A stretch of DNA of 64,000 nt, from assembly GCF_001404985.1 (NCBI RefSeq), contig NZ_JRLF01000009.1, positions 62,001 to 126,000 of the forward strand, in the 5' to 3' direction. Both the position numbers and the translations under genes were made by a program. The notes beneath the pieces are model-generated. The model was not told the origin of the DNA, ran no database searches, and saw only the letters and a list, made by a program, of their open reading frames with translations. This stretch comes from Flavobacterium aquidurense (GTDB lineage Bacteria > Bacteroidota > Bacteroidia > Flavobacteriales > Flavobacteriaceae). Of the stretch, positions 53,277-62,695 are shown piece by piece; the stretch's first letter is position 1; each line of letters begins with the position of its first letter.

Positions 53277-53996
53277 TTATATTTTCACCTTTTTCAAAAA
53301 GTCAGAACGATAGGTTTCGCTCAAAATTAAAGTGCTGTTTTTATCATTTTTCTCTAAATGATGTAAGGCAATTTCGTTATGATTGAAAAATTTAATGGCT
53401 TTTACCGCAACAATTTCTTTCTTGTTTATGCGACAAAAATCGGCATCAGGCAATTCGTGCAGCAGCGTATCAAATTTTACATTTTTTAAATTCATAAAAC
53501 TTCCATCAGCCAGCAAAACTGTTTTGTCACGACTATCGCTAACAGCCGTTTTGATGTACACAACCTGATTAAAATACAATAAGGTTTTTCCTTTATCTGT
53601 ATTTAACTGAATAAACTTTTTGGCCGTGTCCGGTTTATGAAAACGTTCATAAGCTTTTGAGATCGCTTTTTGTAAACGTTCCAGTTTTACGGGTTTTGTA
53701 ATATAATCTACCGCATCTATATTAAAAGCATCTGCAGCATAATCCTTATAAGCGGTACAAAAAATAACGAGTTTATTATCCAGCATTTCTGCCAGATGTA
53801 AACCATCAATTCCGGGCATTTCGATATCTGATATTAGCAAATCAAAATCGAGATTTGGAATATCAGCAAGGAGTTTCTCCGGATTATTATACGTTTTTAC
53901 AATTTCGACTTCATGAATTTGCTCACAAAGCATTTTCAGGTACGTTAATCCCGGTAACTCATCGTCCAGCAGCAAGCATTTCAGTTTTGTATTCAA
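53277..53996 (-). CDS. Response regulator, LytTR (LytR/AlgR) family
   Basis: 239 residues. Receiver with DDE at 11-13, phospho-acceptor D57 in LLISDIEMPGIDGLHLAE and the Lys in ITKPVKLERL; LytTR DNA-binding domain at about 140-237 (LYFNQVVYIKTAVSDS, CRINKKEIVAVKAIKFF, SETYRSDFLKKVKI). The start lies 38 bases inside the kinase gene, so the two are translationally coupled. LytTR regulators usually bind direct repeats; no target is obvious here. Confidence 0.9.
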   Translation of the reverse strand: MNTKLKCLLLDDELPGLTYLKMLCEQIHEVEIVKTYNNPEKLLADIPNLDFDLLISDIEMPGIDGLHLAEMLDNKLVIFCTAYKDYAADAFNIDAVDYITKPVKLERLQKAISKAYERFHKPDTAKKFIQLNTDKGKTLLYFNQVVYIKTAVSDSRDKTVLLADGSFMNLKNVKFDTLLHELPDADFCRINKKEIVAVKAIKFFNHNEIALHHLEKNDKNSTLILSETYRSDFLKKVKI

Positions 53997-54717
53997 GTAA
54001 ATCTATTTTAAGATGGGCAATATAAATATCGTTTTCTACAAACTTATCGAGTTTGAAGTTGTTTTTATAAATAATACGCAATCGGTGTTCTAAAGTCGCA
54101 TGACCAAAACCGCTTCGTTCTTTTTTGAGTACTTTTTTATCTGATATTTTATTCGAAACGGTCATAAAAAAGGCATTATCCCTAAACTCAAAAACAACCG
54201 AAATAAAAGCATCGGCACTTTGCAAATCAGCATGTTTAAAGGCATTTTCTATTAAATCAATAGAAATCAACGGTGCCAATAAAGGCTGATCGTATAATTT
54301 GTCTTCTTTATTGATATTGGTTTTTATCTTCAACTCAAAAAGCGGACTGATCTTGATTTTGTTAATTTCGATTAAATTCAATGCAAAATCAATTTCCTCT
54401 TTTGCGGTGACAAATTTCTTTTTGCTTTCGTATAAAATATAATCTAAAACGTTTGCCAGTTTATCTAATGCAAAATAGGTTTGGTACGCGTGCGACTGAA
54501 TCGAGTTTAGAATATTCTTAAACAAATGCGGATTCAGTTTAGATTCTAAAGTTTCTAACTGCAAATCGTTTACTTTCATTTCAAGTGCATAAAAACTCTT
54601 CTCGGCATCATCTTTTGCTTTTTTAAACTGCATCAATTGATACATTAAAAAACAAATGATAACGATAAGCAATAAAAGAATCGCCAGGAATATAAAAGTT
54701 ATAGTGTTGTCTTGCAT
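53959..54717 (-). CDS. Sensor histidine kinase, LytS-type (His_kinase family)
   Basis: 252 residues: one N-terminal membrane helix (FIFLAILLLLIVIICFLMY), a short coiled coil, and the His_kinase motif ESKLNPHLFKNILNSIQSHA with His 64, then the ATPase domain (LISIDLIENAFKHA). There is no periplasmic sensor and the G boxes are degenerate (RSGFGHATLEHRL), as in other small LytS-like kinases. Partner of the overlapping LytTR regulator. Confidence 0.85.
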   Translation of the reverse strand: MQDNTITFIFLAILLLLIVIICFLMYQLMQFKKAKDDAEKSFYALEMKVNDLQLETLESKLNPHLFKNILNSIQSHAYQTYFALDKLANVLDYILYESKKKFVTAKEEIDFALNLIEINKIKISPLFELKIKTNINKEDKLYDQPLLAPLISIDLIENAFKHADLQSADAFISVVFEFRDNAFFMTVSNKISDKKVLKKERSGFGHATLEHRLRIIYKNNFKLDKFVENDIYIAHLKIDLLEYKTEMLAAGR

Positions 54718-54739
54718 TGTTATGTAAAGTTAAAAGTTT

Positions 54740-54822
54740 TTTTTCGCCACGAATCTCACAAATAAGCACGAATTATTATTATTAAAAAATCTGCTTAATC
54801 TGCAAAATCTGCGTGAAACTAT
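54740..54822. repeat. AATCTGC/CACGAAT intergenic repeat
   Basis: CGCCACGAATCTCACAAATA and AAATCTGCTTAATCTGCAAA are the same kind of sequence as the inverted element at 782-874. Located between the SugE-type gene and the kinase pair. Confidence 0.4.
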
Positions 54823-54823
54823 T

Positions 54824-55153
54824 TTAATGACTAGAAACAAACTTCAACCCAATGATCGAAGCAATTAAAGTCGACAGAAAAAATATTCTCCAGAAAGTTG
54901 CCGGTTCTTTAAAAACCAAAATTCCGACTAAAACGGTTCCAACGGCACCAATTCCTGTCCAAACGGCATAAGCGGTTCCTATTGGCAGAACTTGTGTGGC
55001 TTTATATAATAATAACATACTGATCGAAAGACAGATGAAAAAGCCAACCATCCAATATGTCGAAATCAGTCCGGCAGTTTCTTTGGCTTTGCCCAGACAA
55101 GATGCAAATCCTACTTCAAAAAGTCCTGCTATTATCAATAAAATCCAGTTCAT
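54824..55153 (-). CDS. Small multidrug resistance protein, SugE/Gdx (guanidinium exporter) clade
   Basis: 109 residues, four membrane helices, with the essential Glu 13 in LLIIAGLFEVGFASCLGKA. The segment LPIGTAYAVWTGIGAVGTVL is that of SugE/Gdx proteins, which exchange guanidinium for protons in an antiparallel homodimer. One gene, no partner subunit. No guanidine riboswitch is recognisable in the 130 bases upstream. Confidence 0.85.
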   Translation of the reverse strand: MNWILLIIAGLFEVGFASCLGKAKETAGLISTYWMVGFFICLSISMLLLYKATQVLPIGTAYAVWTGIGAVGTVLVGILVFKEPATFWRIFFLSTLIASIIGLKFVSSH

Positions 55154-55304
55154 TTTCTTTTCATTTTGAAATTAAGTACAAATATGAGAAAAGCTAACGT
55201 AGAATTGTAAAAAACATCTAAATTTTCCTAAATATCAGAATTCCTATTATGTTAACAAACAGTAAAAACCGAGGCGATTATTTATGATTTTGAGCACTTT
55301 TCAC

Positions 55305-55312
55305 TACATTTG
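55305..55312 (+). promoter_or_regulatory. -7 element (TACATTTG) of the MMPL transporter gene
   Basis: Exact TAnnTTTG ending 19 bases before the ATG at 55332; excludes the longer start at 55284. Confidence 0.55.
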
Positions 55313-55331
55313 CATCCATTTTAAAGAATTT

Positions 55332-57698
55332 ATGAAAAACGCTGTACAAGTTGGATTCTGGGAAAAACTAGCCCGAATCATACTTAAAAACCGAATAGTA
55401 ATACTAGTAATCCTATCTGCTTTAACGATTTTCCTTGGTTACCAATGGAAAAACCTTTCTATGACTTATACTGAGGCAAACTTGCTTCCTAAAGATCATA
55501 TCGTAAATAAGCAATACCAACAGTTTCTGGATAAGTTTGGAGAAGAAGGAAATTTAGTGGTAATTGGGTTTCAGGATCCGAAATTTTTTACGCCTAAAAA
55601 TTATGCCGCATGGAATGAATTAATGACAGGTTTAAAAAATTCTAAAGAAGTAGATTTGGTTGTTTCTTTGAATGATTTAAAGAAATTAGATAAAGATACT
55701 GTTAACGAAAAATTTGTTCTTACTCCGTTTATCGATCAAAAAAAAGCGCTTGATCCGGAATACTTAAAAAAGATTCAATATGATTTGTTTCACAATTTGC
55801 CTTTTTACGAAGGATTATTGTTCAACAAACAAAGCGGTAGTATTCGTTCAGCAATTTACATCAATAAAAAACTTGTAAATACACCGGAAAGAAAAACTTT
55901 TATCCTTGAAAACCTGGTTCCAAAAATTGATAAATTCGAAAAAACTACTGGAGTTGATTTGAAGGTTTCCGGAATGCCATACATCAGAACGATTAATGCT
56001 GATAATATGAAAGGTGAAATCGGACTCTTCATTGGCGCAGCTTTATTCACGGTTTCCCTGATTTTCTTTTTCTTTTTCCGTTCGTTCAGAGCGACATTTA
56101 TCTCGATTTGTATTTTGGTTATTGGTGTAATCTGGTCTTTTGGGACACTTGGATTATTTCATTATAAAATCACGATTCTTACGGCAATTATTCCGCCATT
56201 AATTATCGTAATCGGAATCACGAATTGCATTTTCCTGATCAATAAATACCAGCAGGAAATTAAATTGCATAACAATCAGGCAAAGGCTTTGCAGCGTATT
56301 ATTTCGAAAATTGGAGTTTCGACTTTAATGACGAATTTAACTACGGCAATAGGTTTTGCAACATTTATGATTACCGGAAACGATTTGCTTTTTGAATTTG
56401 GTCTGGTAACTTCTATCAACGTAATTTCTGTTTATTTATTGACGCTTTTAATTGTGCCAATTGTGTACAGCTTTATGTCGGTTCCAGGAGAAAAACATTT
56501 GTACCATTTGACTAAAACATATATTTCGACTTTATTGGATTTTGTTGAAAATGTGGTAAAAAACAAACGAAAAGTCATTTATACTATCTATGGATTACTT
56601 TTGGTTTTTAGTGTAATTGGAGTTGCACAAATGAAAGTTTCCGGAAGTTTGATTGGTGAAATGCCAAAAAGCGCTTCATTTTATAAAGACATTTTATTTT
56701 ACGAAAAAGAATTCAACGGCGTTATGCCACTCGAAATAATGATTAATACCAAACATAAAAAAGGTGTTATGAAATTATCGACGATGCGCAAAATGGATGA
56801 ATTGCAAAATACAATTGCAGAACTTCCTGAATTATCAAAACCGGTTTCGATAGTAAATTTGGTTAAGTATTCGAAACAGGCTTTCTATAACGGAAATCCG
56901 GAATATTACCAATTACCAACTTCTCAGGAACAGACTTTTATCTTGTCGTATGCAAAAAATGCAACGAAAAACAGCAAAGACAACTTAATGAAATCCTACG
57001 TAGATTCGACTGGACAATATGCCCGAATCACGACTTTCATGAAAGATATTGGAACACAGGAAATGGCGAGAGTAGAGAAAAAACTACGCTCGAAAATTGC
57101 TGAAATTTTCCCCGCAGATCGTTACGAAGTGACTTTGACAGGAAAGGCATTGGTGTTCCAGAAAGGAACTTCTTACCTGGTTGAGAACTTAATCGAGTCA
57201 TTAATTTTTGCGATTTTAGTAATTGCGGGATTAATGTTGTACTTGTTCAGATCTTTCAAAATGGTAATGGCATCTGTAATTACGAATGTTTTACCACTTT
57301 GTATTACGTCTGGATTAATGGGGTATTTTGGGATTCCGTTAAAGCCATCAACGATTTTGGTATTTAGTATTGCATTTGGTATTTCGGTAGATAATGCGAT
57401 TCAGTTTATGGCGAAATACAAACATGATTTGATACAAAGTAACGGAAAGGTAAAGAAATCTGTTTTCAGCGCTTTAAGAGAAACCGGAATCAGTACTTTT
57501 TATACTTCGGTAGTTTTGATTTTAGGTTTTGCGACTTTCACACTTTCAAGCTTTAGCGGAACAATCGCTCTTGGCGGATTAATTTCTTGTACTTTGGCTT
57601 TTGCAATGTTTGCTAATTTATTGGTTTTACCTGCTTTGGTTTTGACTTTTGAGAAGAAGAAAGCGAAGAAAGAGGATTTGGAGAATTTGGAGGGGTAA
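55332..57698 (+). CDS. RND/MMPL-family transporter
   Basis: 788 residues from the ATG at 55332. Two repeats each with one helix, a large extracytoplasmic domain, and five helices: first bundle at about 15-35 and 225-400 (SSD-like, IIPPLIIVIGITNCIFLINK), second at about 405-425 and 615-770 (VFSIAFGISVDNAIQFMAKY, with the conserved Asp). C-terminus is Lys/Glu-rich. This is the MMPL type (HpnN and mycobacterial MmpL relatives), which moves lipids or hydrophobic compounds by proton motive force; no membrane-fusion or TolC gene is adjacent. Substrate unknown. Confidence 0.85.
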   Translation: MKNAVQVGFWEKLARIILKNRIVILVILSALTIFLGYQWKNLSMTYTEANLLPKDHIVNKQYQQFLDKFGEEGNLVVIGFQDPKFFTPKNYAAWNELMTGLKNSKEVDLVVSLNDLKKLDKDTVNEKFVLTPFIDQKKALDPEYLKKIQYDLFHNLPFYEGLLFNKQSGSIRSAIYINKKLVNTPERKTFILENLVPKIDKFEKTTGVDLKVSGMPYIRTINADNMKGEIGLFIGAALFTVSLIFFFFFRSFRATFISICILVIGVIWSFGTLGLFHYKITILTAIIPPLIIVIGITNCIFLINKYQQEIKLHNNQAKALQRIISKIGVSTLMTNLTTAIGFATFMITGNDLLFEFGLVTSINVISVYLLTLLIVPIVYSFMSVPGEKHLYHLTKTYISTLLDFVENVVKNKRKVIYTIYGLLLVFSVIGVAQMKVSGSLIGEMPKSASFYKDILFYEKEFNGVMPLEIMINTKHKKGVMKLSTMRKMDELQNTIAELPELSKPVSIVNLVKYSKQAFYNGNPEYYQLPTSQEQTFILSYAKNATKNSKDNLMKSYVDSTGQYARITTFMKDIGTQEMARVEKKLRSKIAEIFPADRYEVTLTGKALVFQKGTSYLVENLIESLIFAILVIAGLMLYLFRSFKMVMASVITNVLPLCITSGLMGYFGIPLKPSTILVFSIAFGISVDNAIQFMAKYKHDLIQSNGKVKKSVFSALRETGISTFYTSVVLILGFATFTLSSFSGTIALGGLISCTLAFAMFANLLVLPALVLTFEKKKAKKEDLENLEG

Positions 57699-57742
57699 TT
57701 TTTTTTTGCTGTAAAATCAACAAACACAATTTTTATTCAATT

Positions 57743-58549
57743 ATGAAAAAAATAATACTGGTAATACTTCTATTGAATATAAATTTGATTTTTTCTCAAA
57801 GTTACTTTGAGGGTAAAAATTTACACTGCGAATCAAAAGACCCAGAATCAATTAAATTATTCAACCTTGGAGTAGAAACTCTGTATTTAAACAAATCTTT
57901 AAATAAAAAGTATCTCCAAATGACTTCAAATATTTTTTTTAAAGCTTATGAAAAAGATACTACCTTTTGTGACGCATTGTTTTTCACAGGATATACATTA
58001 AGATTACTAGATGATAAAAAAGCTTTGGAATTTTATATTTTAGCAGACAGCTCTTATAATAAATCCATTGAATTTAAAACAAATTTAGCTGCTGAGGGTT
58101 TAAGATATGGAACAGAGAAATCTATTAGGATTTCACGAAAAAAATATAGCGAAATAATTCAGCTATTTCCTGACAGTCCGGAAGGATATTATGGATTTGC
58201 CCTTACCTCTCCTATTTTAGGAGACACCGAAAAGGGGCTTGAAAACATAAATATTGCAATAGAAAAATATAAAATCACAAATCCCAAACTAAACGATGAT
58301 GTTATAGTTTTAAAGGGAATTCTACTTTCAGACAATGAAAAATACGAAGAAGGACTTGAATACTTAGATAAAGTTTATTCAATCTATAAAAAAGATTTTA
58401 ATTTTAAAGTTCACTATTCATTATGCTTGCTTAAAGTTGCGGAAGCAAAAAAAGATGAAAAAATGAAACAGAAAGCTTTAAAAATTTATGAAAAAATAGA
58501 AGACAAAGATCAAATTTCAAAAGAAATACAAGAGAAGTTGATATTTTAA
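57743..58549 (+). CDS. Exported TPR-like protein
   Basis: 268 residues with a signal peptide to about 19 (NLIFSQ). Helical repeats resembling TPRs: SIKLFNLGVETLYLN, NIFFKAYEKDTTFCDALFFTGYTLRLLDDKKALEFY, GYYGFALTSPILGDTEKGLE, GILLSDNEKYEEGLEYLDKVY. Conserved Bacteroidota type without a named role. It starts 44 bases after the transporter and is probably co-transcribed. Confidence 0.7.
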   Translation: MKKIILVILLLNINLIFSQSYFEGKNLHCESKDPESIKLFNLGVETLYLNKSLNKKYLQMTSNIFFKAYEKDTTFCDALFFTGYTLRLLDDKKALEFYILADSSYNKSIEFKTNLAAEGLRYGTEKSIRISRKKYSEIIQLFPDSPEGYYGFALTSPILGDTEKGLENINIAIEKYKITNPKLNDDVIVLKGILLSDNEKYEEGLEYLDKVYSIYKKDFNFKVHYSLCLLKVAEAKKDEKMKQKALKIYEKIEDKDQISKEIQEKLIF

Positions 58550-58609
58550 AGAATATAAAACGTTAGTAAAAAATAGAGTAGTTAATTCATTACTAAATCT
58601 CCACATAGG

Positions 58610-58715
58610 TTGTCATTTCGACCGAAGGGAGAAATCACACCAGAAATTCCACGAAGAATGTCGCCAATCTTTGTCGATCAACTAGTGTGATTTCTCCCTT
58701 CGGTCGAAATGACAA
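58610..58715. repeat. Perfect 31-bp inverted repeat element
   Basis: 58610-58640 (starts TTGTCATTTCGACCG) and 58685-58715 are exact reverse complements around a 44-base centre that contains TCGCCAATCTTTGTCGAT. Related, more degenerate copy at 50518-50706. It would fold into a very stable hairpin and has the appearance of a non-autonomous mobile repeat. Confidence 0.75.
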
Positions 58716-58744
58716 AAAAAGAAATAATTGCTTCTTTTGAAAAC

Positions 58745-58831
58745 GATTGCCCTAGCCCCGATAGCAGCGGCATCCTTTTTATTGCTCCTTTAGCAATAAA
58801 AAGATATAGCGGATAGCGGGAAACCGCTTCT
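58745..58831. repeat. AGCGG-type intergenic element
   Basis: CCCTAGCCCCGATAGCAGCG is followed by GCATCC, an internal hairpin (CTTTTTATTGCT and AGCAATAAAAAG, 58774-58802), then TATAGCGGATAGCGGGA. From memory this is a well-known dispersed flavobacterial intergenic sequence with a variable internal hairpin. It is GC-richer than its surroundings and sits 19 bases before the asnS -7 element. With the inverted repeat just before it, it accounts for most of the 354-base space 58550-58903. Confidence 0.6.
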
Positions 58832-58849
58832 AATTTTAATTATTATCGT

Positions 58850-58857
58850 TTATATTT
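58850..58857 (+). promoter_or_regulatory. -7 element (TATATTTG) of asnS
   Basis: Exact TAnnTTTG 46 bases before the ATG at 58904. Confidence 0.5.
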
Positions 58858-58903
58858 GCAGTTATTACACAACAAATAATTTAATTTCAATATTATATAT
58901 AAA

Positions 58904-60352
58904 ATGAAACACACAAAAGTTAAAGACTTATTAAACAGTACGACGACGCTTCAGGAGGTTAATGCAAAAGGATGGGTAAGAACTTTTAGAAATAATCAGT
59001 TCATCGCTCTTAATGACGGTTCTACCATTAATAATATACAATGTGTTGTTGATTTTGAAAATACACCTGACGAAACTTTAAAAAGAATCACTACTGGTGC
59101 TGCGGTTTCTGTAATTGGAACTTTGATCGAAAGTAAAGGTGCTGGTCAGAAATATGAAATTCAGGTGAACAAATTGGAAATCTTAGGAGATTCTGATGCA
59201 GAAAAATTCCCGATACAGCCAAAAAACAAACCTAGTTTAGATTTTTTACGCGAAAATGCTCATTTACGTGTTCGTACGAATATGTTTGGTGCAATTATGC
59301 GTGTGCGTTCGGTATTGTCGTTTGCGGTTCATAACTATTTTCAACAAAAAGGTTTTGTGTATGTAAATACGCCAATTATTACGGGTTCTGATGCTGAAGG
59401 TGCTGGAGAAATGTTTAAAGTTACGGCTTTACCTTTTGATAACACGCCAAGAACTGAAGACGGAAAAGTAAATTATAAAGAAGATTTCTTCGAAAAAGAA
59501 ACCAACTTAACGGTTTCAGGACAATTAGAAGGTGAAACGTATGCAATGGCTTTGGGTCAGATTTATACTTTTGGACCAACTTTTAGAGCTGAAAACTCAA
59601 ATACTTCTCGTCACCTTGCAGAATTTTGGATGATCGAGCCGGAAGTTGCTTTCAATAATCTTGATGACAACATGGATTTGGCTGAAGATTTTATTCAGTA
59701 CGTAATTAAATACGCTTTAGACAATTGTCAGGATGATTTGAAGTTTTTAGAAGGAAGACTTTTAGACGAAGAAAAATCAAAACCTCAGGCAGAAAGAAGC
59801 GAAATGGCTTTGCTAGAGAAATTGAACTTTGTATTAGAGAACAACTTTAAACGTGTTTCTTATACTGAAGCTATTGACATTTTGAGAGATTCTACTCCAA
59901 ACAAAAAGAAAAAATTTCAATATATCATCAACGAATGGGGAGCTGATTTACAGTCAGAACACGAGCGTTACTTGGTTGAAAAACACTTTAAATGTCCGGT
60001 AATCTTGTTTGATTACCCGGCAAATATTAAAGCGTTTTACATGCGTTTGAACGACAACACGGAGCCTGGAAGAGAAACGGTTCGTGCAATGGATATCCTT
60101 TTCCCCGGAATTGGAGAAATCGTTGGTGGTTCTGAAAGAGAAGAGCGCTACGACGTTTTGATCGAAAAAATGAAAGCGTTAGAAATCGATGAAGAAGAAT
60201 TATCATGGTATTTAGACACCAGAAGATTTGGATCAGCAACTCACGCAGGTTTCGGACTTGGATTTGAGCGTTTAGTATTGTTTGTTACCGGAATGACAAA
60301 CATTAGAGATGTAATTCCTTTCCCGAGAACTCCTGGAAATGCAGAGTTTTAA
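58904..60352 (+). CDS. asnS: Asparagine-tRNA ligase
   Basis: Charges tRNA-Asn directly; cytoplasmic class IIb synthetase of 482 residues. N-terminal OB fold ([20 protein letters not shown], then QCVVDFEN), motif 1 around [18 protein letters not shown], motif 2 [20 protein letters not shown] and motif 3 [15 protein letters not shown]. An insertion near 190-210 ([16 protein letters not shown]) is typical of AsnS rather than AspS. Its presence means Asn-tRNA need not be made by the amidotransferase route. Confidence 0.95.
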   Translation: MKHTKVKDLLNSTTTLQEVNAKGWVRTFRNNQFIALNDGSTINNIQCVVDFENTPDETLKRITTGAAVSVIGTLIESKGAGQKYEIQVNKLEILGDSDAEKFPIQPKNKPSLDFLRENAHLRVRTNMFGAIMRVRSVLSFAVHNYFQQKGFVYVNTPIITGSDAEGAGEMFKVTALPFDNTPRTEDGKVNYKEDFFEKETNLTVSGQLEGETYAMALGQIYTFGPTFRAENSNTSRHLAEFWMIEPEVAFNNLDDNMDLAEDFIQYVIKYALDNCQDDLKFLEGRLLDEEKSKPQAERSEMALLEKLNFVLENNFKRVSYTEAIDILRDSTPNKKKKFQYIINEWGADLQSEHERYLVEKHFKCPVILFDYPANIKAFYMRLNDNTEPGRETVRAMDILFPGIGEIVGGSEREERYDVLIEKMKALEIDEEELSWYLDTRRFGSATHAGFGLGFERLVLFVTGMTNIRDVIPFPRTPGNAEF

Positions 60353-60484
60353 TTTAAGGTTCTAAGGTACTGAGATATTAAGGTTCTAAGTTTTTAGAAT
60401 GTAAATAAAAAAATAATTAACACGAATTTAATTCGTCAATATAAGATACTTAGCAGCTTAGCGCCTTAGTATCTTAGCAACTTT
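60353..60484. repeat. CTAAG/CTTAG repeat between asnS and rpoN
   Basis: GGTTCTAAGGTACTGAG on the left and CTTAGCAGCTTAGCGCCTTAG on the right are loosely complementary, with AT-rich DNA between. Same family as 38147-38186. Confidence 0.45.
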
Positions 60485-60488
60485 TTAT

Positions 60489-61949
60489 ATGCTAAAGCAA
60501 TTTTTAAATTTAAAATTATCCCAAAAATTATCTCCTCAGCAAATTCAGCTGATGAAGTTAATTCAATTGCCTACGCAAGCTTTTGAGCAACGTTTATTAG
60601 AAGAAATGAACGAAAATCCGGCTCTGGAAGCTGGAAAAGAAGATGAATACGAAGCAGATGAATTTGCGAACGAAGAATACGACGATTATGATGATGCCGA
60701 ATCAGACAGAATCGAAGCGGACGACATTAATATTGACGAATATTTAAGCGACGACGATACGCCGGATTATAAAACTCAGGTGAATAATTATAGCGAAGAC
60801 GAAGAACGTGAAACTCCTTTTGCTTCTCCGATAAGTTTTCATCAGGATTTAATTAATCAGTTGAATACTTTTATCCTGAATGATGAAGAACGCGAAATCG
60901 CGGAATTCCTTGTTGGTAGTATCGATGATATGGGTTATATACGCAGAAGTGTTCCGGATATTGTAGATGATATGGCTTTTACTCAGGGTATTTATACAGA
61001 TGAGAAAATGGTCGAGAAAATGCTGCATGTTATTCACGAATTAGAACCTTCAGGAGTTGGAGCACGTGATTTGCAGGAATGCTTATTATTGCAATTAAAG
61101 CACAAAACACCAACCGAATATGTTGATTTGGCAATTGATATCATCGAAAATCAATTTGATGCTTTTACCAAAAAACATTACGACAAACTGCTTCAAAAAT
61201 ATGCAGTTTCAAATGAACAGCTTAAAAAAGCGATTCACGAAATTGAAAGATTAAACCCAAAACCAGGCGGATCTTTTACAGGAAACAATAAAGTTACTGA
61301 AAATGTGGTTCCTGATTTCGCTATTAGAATTGTTGACGGTGAGCTGGAACTGACCTTAAACGGAAGAAATGCCCCTTCCCTGCACGTTTCTAAGGATTAT
61401 CAGGAAATGATGCAGACGTATAAAGATTCACGTGATAAGTCATCGGCACAAAAAGACGCGGTTCAGTTTATCAAGCAAAAACTGGATTCGGCCAAATGGT
61501 TTATTGATGCGATCAGACAACGTCAGGAAACGCTGTTTGTAACCATGAATGCGATTATGCATTATCAGGAAGAATTCTTTTTAGATGGTGATGAAACCAA
61601 ACTAAAACCAATGATCCTAAAAGACATTGCAGATATGGTTGGATTAGATATTTCGACTATTTCGCGTGTTGCCAACAGCAAATATGTTGAAACACCATAT
61701 GGAACAAAACTAATCAAGGAATTTTTCTCTGAAGCGATGAAAAACGATCAGGGAGAAGATGTTTCGACTTTAGAAATCAAAAAGATTCTTAAAAATACAA
61801 TTGAAGAAGAAGACAAAAAGAAACCTTTGCCAGACGATCAATTGGCTGATATCCTAAAGGAAAAAGGATACCCTATCGCCAGAAGAACTATTGCAAAATA
61901 CCGTGAGCAATTAGATATTCCGGTAGCGAGAATGAGAAAGAAAATTTAA
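60489..61949 (+). CDS. rpoN: RNA polymerase sigma-54 factor
   Basis: 486 residues. Region I is Gln/Leu-rich (QLMKLIQLPTQAFEQRLLEE, MNENPALE) and binds activators; region II is strongly acidic (about 55-105, DEYEADEFANEEYDDYDDAE). The core-binding domain covers 120-320, a helix-turn-helix lies near 380-410 (LKDIADMVGLDISTISRVAN), and the C-terminal RpoN box is ARRTIAKYREQL at about 463-474. It recognises -24/-12 promoters with an AAA+ activator. I could not pick out a convincing TGGCAC-N5-TTGC promoter within the window. Confidence 0.95.
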   Translation: MLKQFLNLKLSQKLSPQQIQLMKLIQLPTQAFEQRLLEEMNENPALEAGKEDEYEADEFANEEYDDYDDAESDRIEADDINIDEYLSDDDTPDYKTQVNNYSEDEERETPFASPISFHQDLINQLNTFILNDEEREIAEFLVGSIDDMGYIRRSVPDIVDDMAFTQGIYTDEKMVEKMLHVIHELEPSGVGARDLQECLLLQLKHKTPTEYVDLAIDIIENQFDAFTKKHYDKLLQKYAVSNEQLKKAIHEIERLNPKPGGSFTGNNKVTENVVPDFAIRIVDGELELTLNGRNAPSLHVSKDYQEMMQTYKDSRDKSSAQKDAVQFIKQKLDSAKWFIDAIRQRQETLFVTMNAIMHYQEEFFLDGDETKLKPMILKDIADMVGLDISTISRVANSKYVETPYGTKLIKEFFSEAMKNDQGEDVSTLEIKKILKNTIEEEDKKKPLPDDQLADILKEKGYPIARRTIAKYREQLDIPVARMRKKI

Positions 61950-61958
61950 AATTTCTCT

Positions 61959-61989
61959 AACCATATAAGAAATATAAGTTCATTTAAAT
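61959..61989. repeat. Half copy of the phoB-phoR palindromic element
   Basis: AACCATATAAG, then AATATAAGTTCATTT, match the outer arm of the element at 15134-15277 with two changes. No second arm is present; a gene-end hairpin takes its place. Confidence 0.55.
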
Positions 61990-61992
61990 AGC

Positions 61993-62023
61993 AAACCCGA
62001 CAGATTTAAAATCTGTCGGGTTT
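61993..62023 (+). terminator. Terminator after rpoN
   Basis: AAACCCGACAGATTT and AAATCTGTCGGGTTT form a near-perfect palindrome with T residues after it. A sibling hairpin (AAAACCCAACA/TGTTGGGTTTT) lies at 62181-62212. Confidence 0.8.
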
Positions 62024-62102
62024 TATTTTATATTATTACTGCATATTAAACCGGATTAAAATCTGGCTTTACAAAATGGTTCGAGCCGAAGGGTCTTTAA
62101 TA

Positions 62103-62148
62103 GGTTCCAAAGGAACCAATTATATTGTAGAGCTGGACTTCAGTCCAG
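62103..62148. repeat. Two-hairpin repeat element, copy 2
   Basis: GGTTCCAAAGGAACC and CTGGACTTCAGTCCAG are joined by AATTATATTGTAGAGC, the 16-base linker identical to that at 38335-38350. A third hairpin, CCGGATTAAAATCTGG (about 62052-62067), lies to the left and may be part of the same unit. Confidence 0.6.
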
Positions 62149-62180
62149 TTTAAATTAGGAATGCATAAATTTAAAAACAG

Positions 62181-62212
62181 AAAACCCAACAAATCAAAAT
62201 CTGTTGGGTTTT
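62181..62212. terminator. Hairpin ending the leftward tdk-membrane protein pair
   Basis: AAAACCCAACA and TGTTGGGTTTT pair around ten bases. Located between converging rpoN and the 145-residue membrane protein gene. Confidence 0.65.
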
Positions 62213-62232
62213 CTTTAATTCAAACATCAGTT

Positions 62233-62670
62233 TTATTTATACTGATCAGGTAATATCTTTATATCAAACAAAAATACTTTTTTCTTGTCATAGTAATTAT
62301 AAATCAATGTATAATCACTATCTCTAAAAACCTGAAGTCCGGGATTTGCTTTAGCAGTGCTAATCAGACTTTTTTCTATTTCTTCTTGTATGATATTGAT
62401 TTCTGCTTTTTCTTTCTCGACATTCAATAATGTCAAATTATACTGAACAACTCTCTGATCAGGTAAACTCACGCTGTCTAAACGAATACCTTCCTGAATT
62501 GTAAGTGGGCAATTTTTATTGTATTTCCCAACTAATTCTTTTATTTCGCTATTTACTTCATTTGCACTTTTAGAAAGATAAAACTGAAATAAGACAACTA
62601 AAACCAATGCGATTCCAATTACAATTAATAGTAAAATATTTTGTTTTCTTTTACTCTGTTTTTCTTCCAT
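62233..62670 (-). CDS. Single-pass membrane protein, unrecognised
   Basis: 145 residues: charged N-terminus (MEEKQSKRKQ), one helix at about 11-32 (ILLLIVIGIALVLVVLFQFYL) and a 110-residue extracytoplasmic domain (VGKYNKNCPLTIQEGIRLDS, VVQYNLTLLNVEKEKAE, IYNYYDKKKVFLFDIKILPD). The ...CPLTIQEGIRLDSV... stretch looks like a small alpha/beta domain found in other Bacteroidota proteins, but I cannot name it. It starts 25 bases after tdk and is probably in its operon. Confidence 0.65.
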   Translation of the reverse strand: MEEKQSKRKQNILLLIVIGIALVLVVLFQFYLSKSANEVNSEIKELVGKYNKNCPLTIQEGIRLDSVSLPDQRVVQYNLTLLNVEKEKAEINIIQEEIEKSLISTAKANPGLQVFRDSDYTLIYNYYDKKKVFLFDIKILPDQYK

Positions 62671-62695
62671 ATGTTTACTAGAACTTAATTGAATA

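Noticed and set aside
55154..55283. Guanidine riboswitch in front of the SugE-type gene
   Set aside because: No paired stems with ACGR or CCGNN loops could be found by eye.
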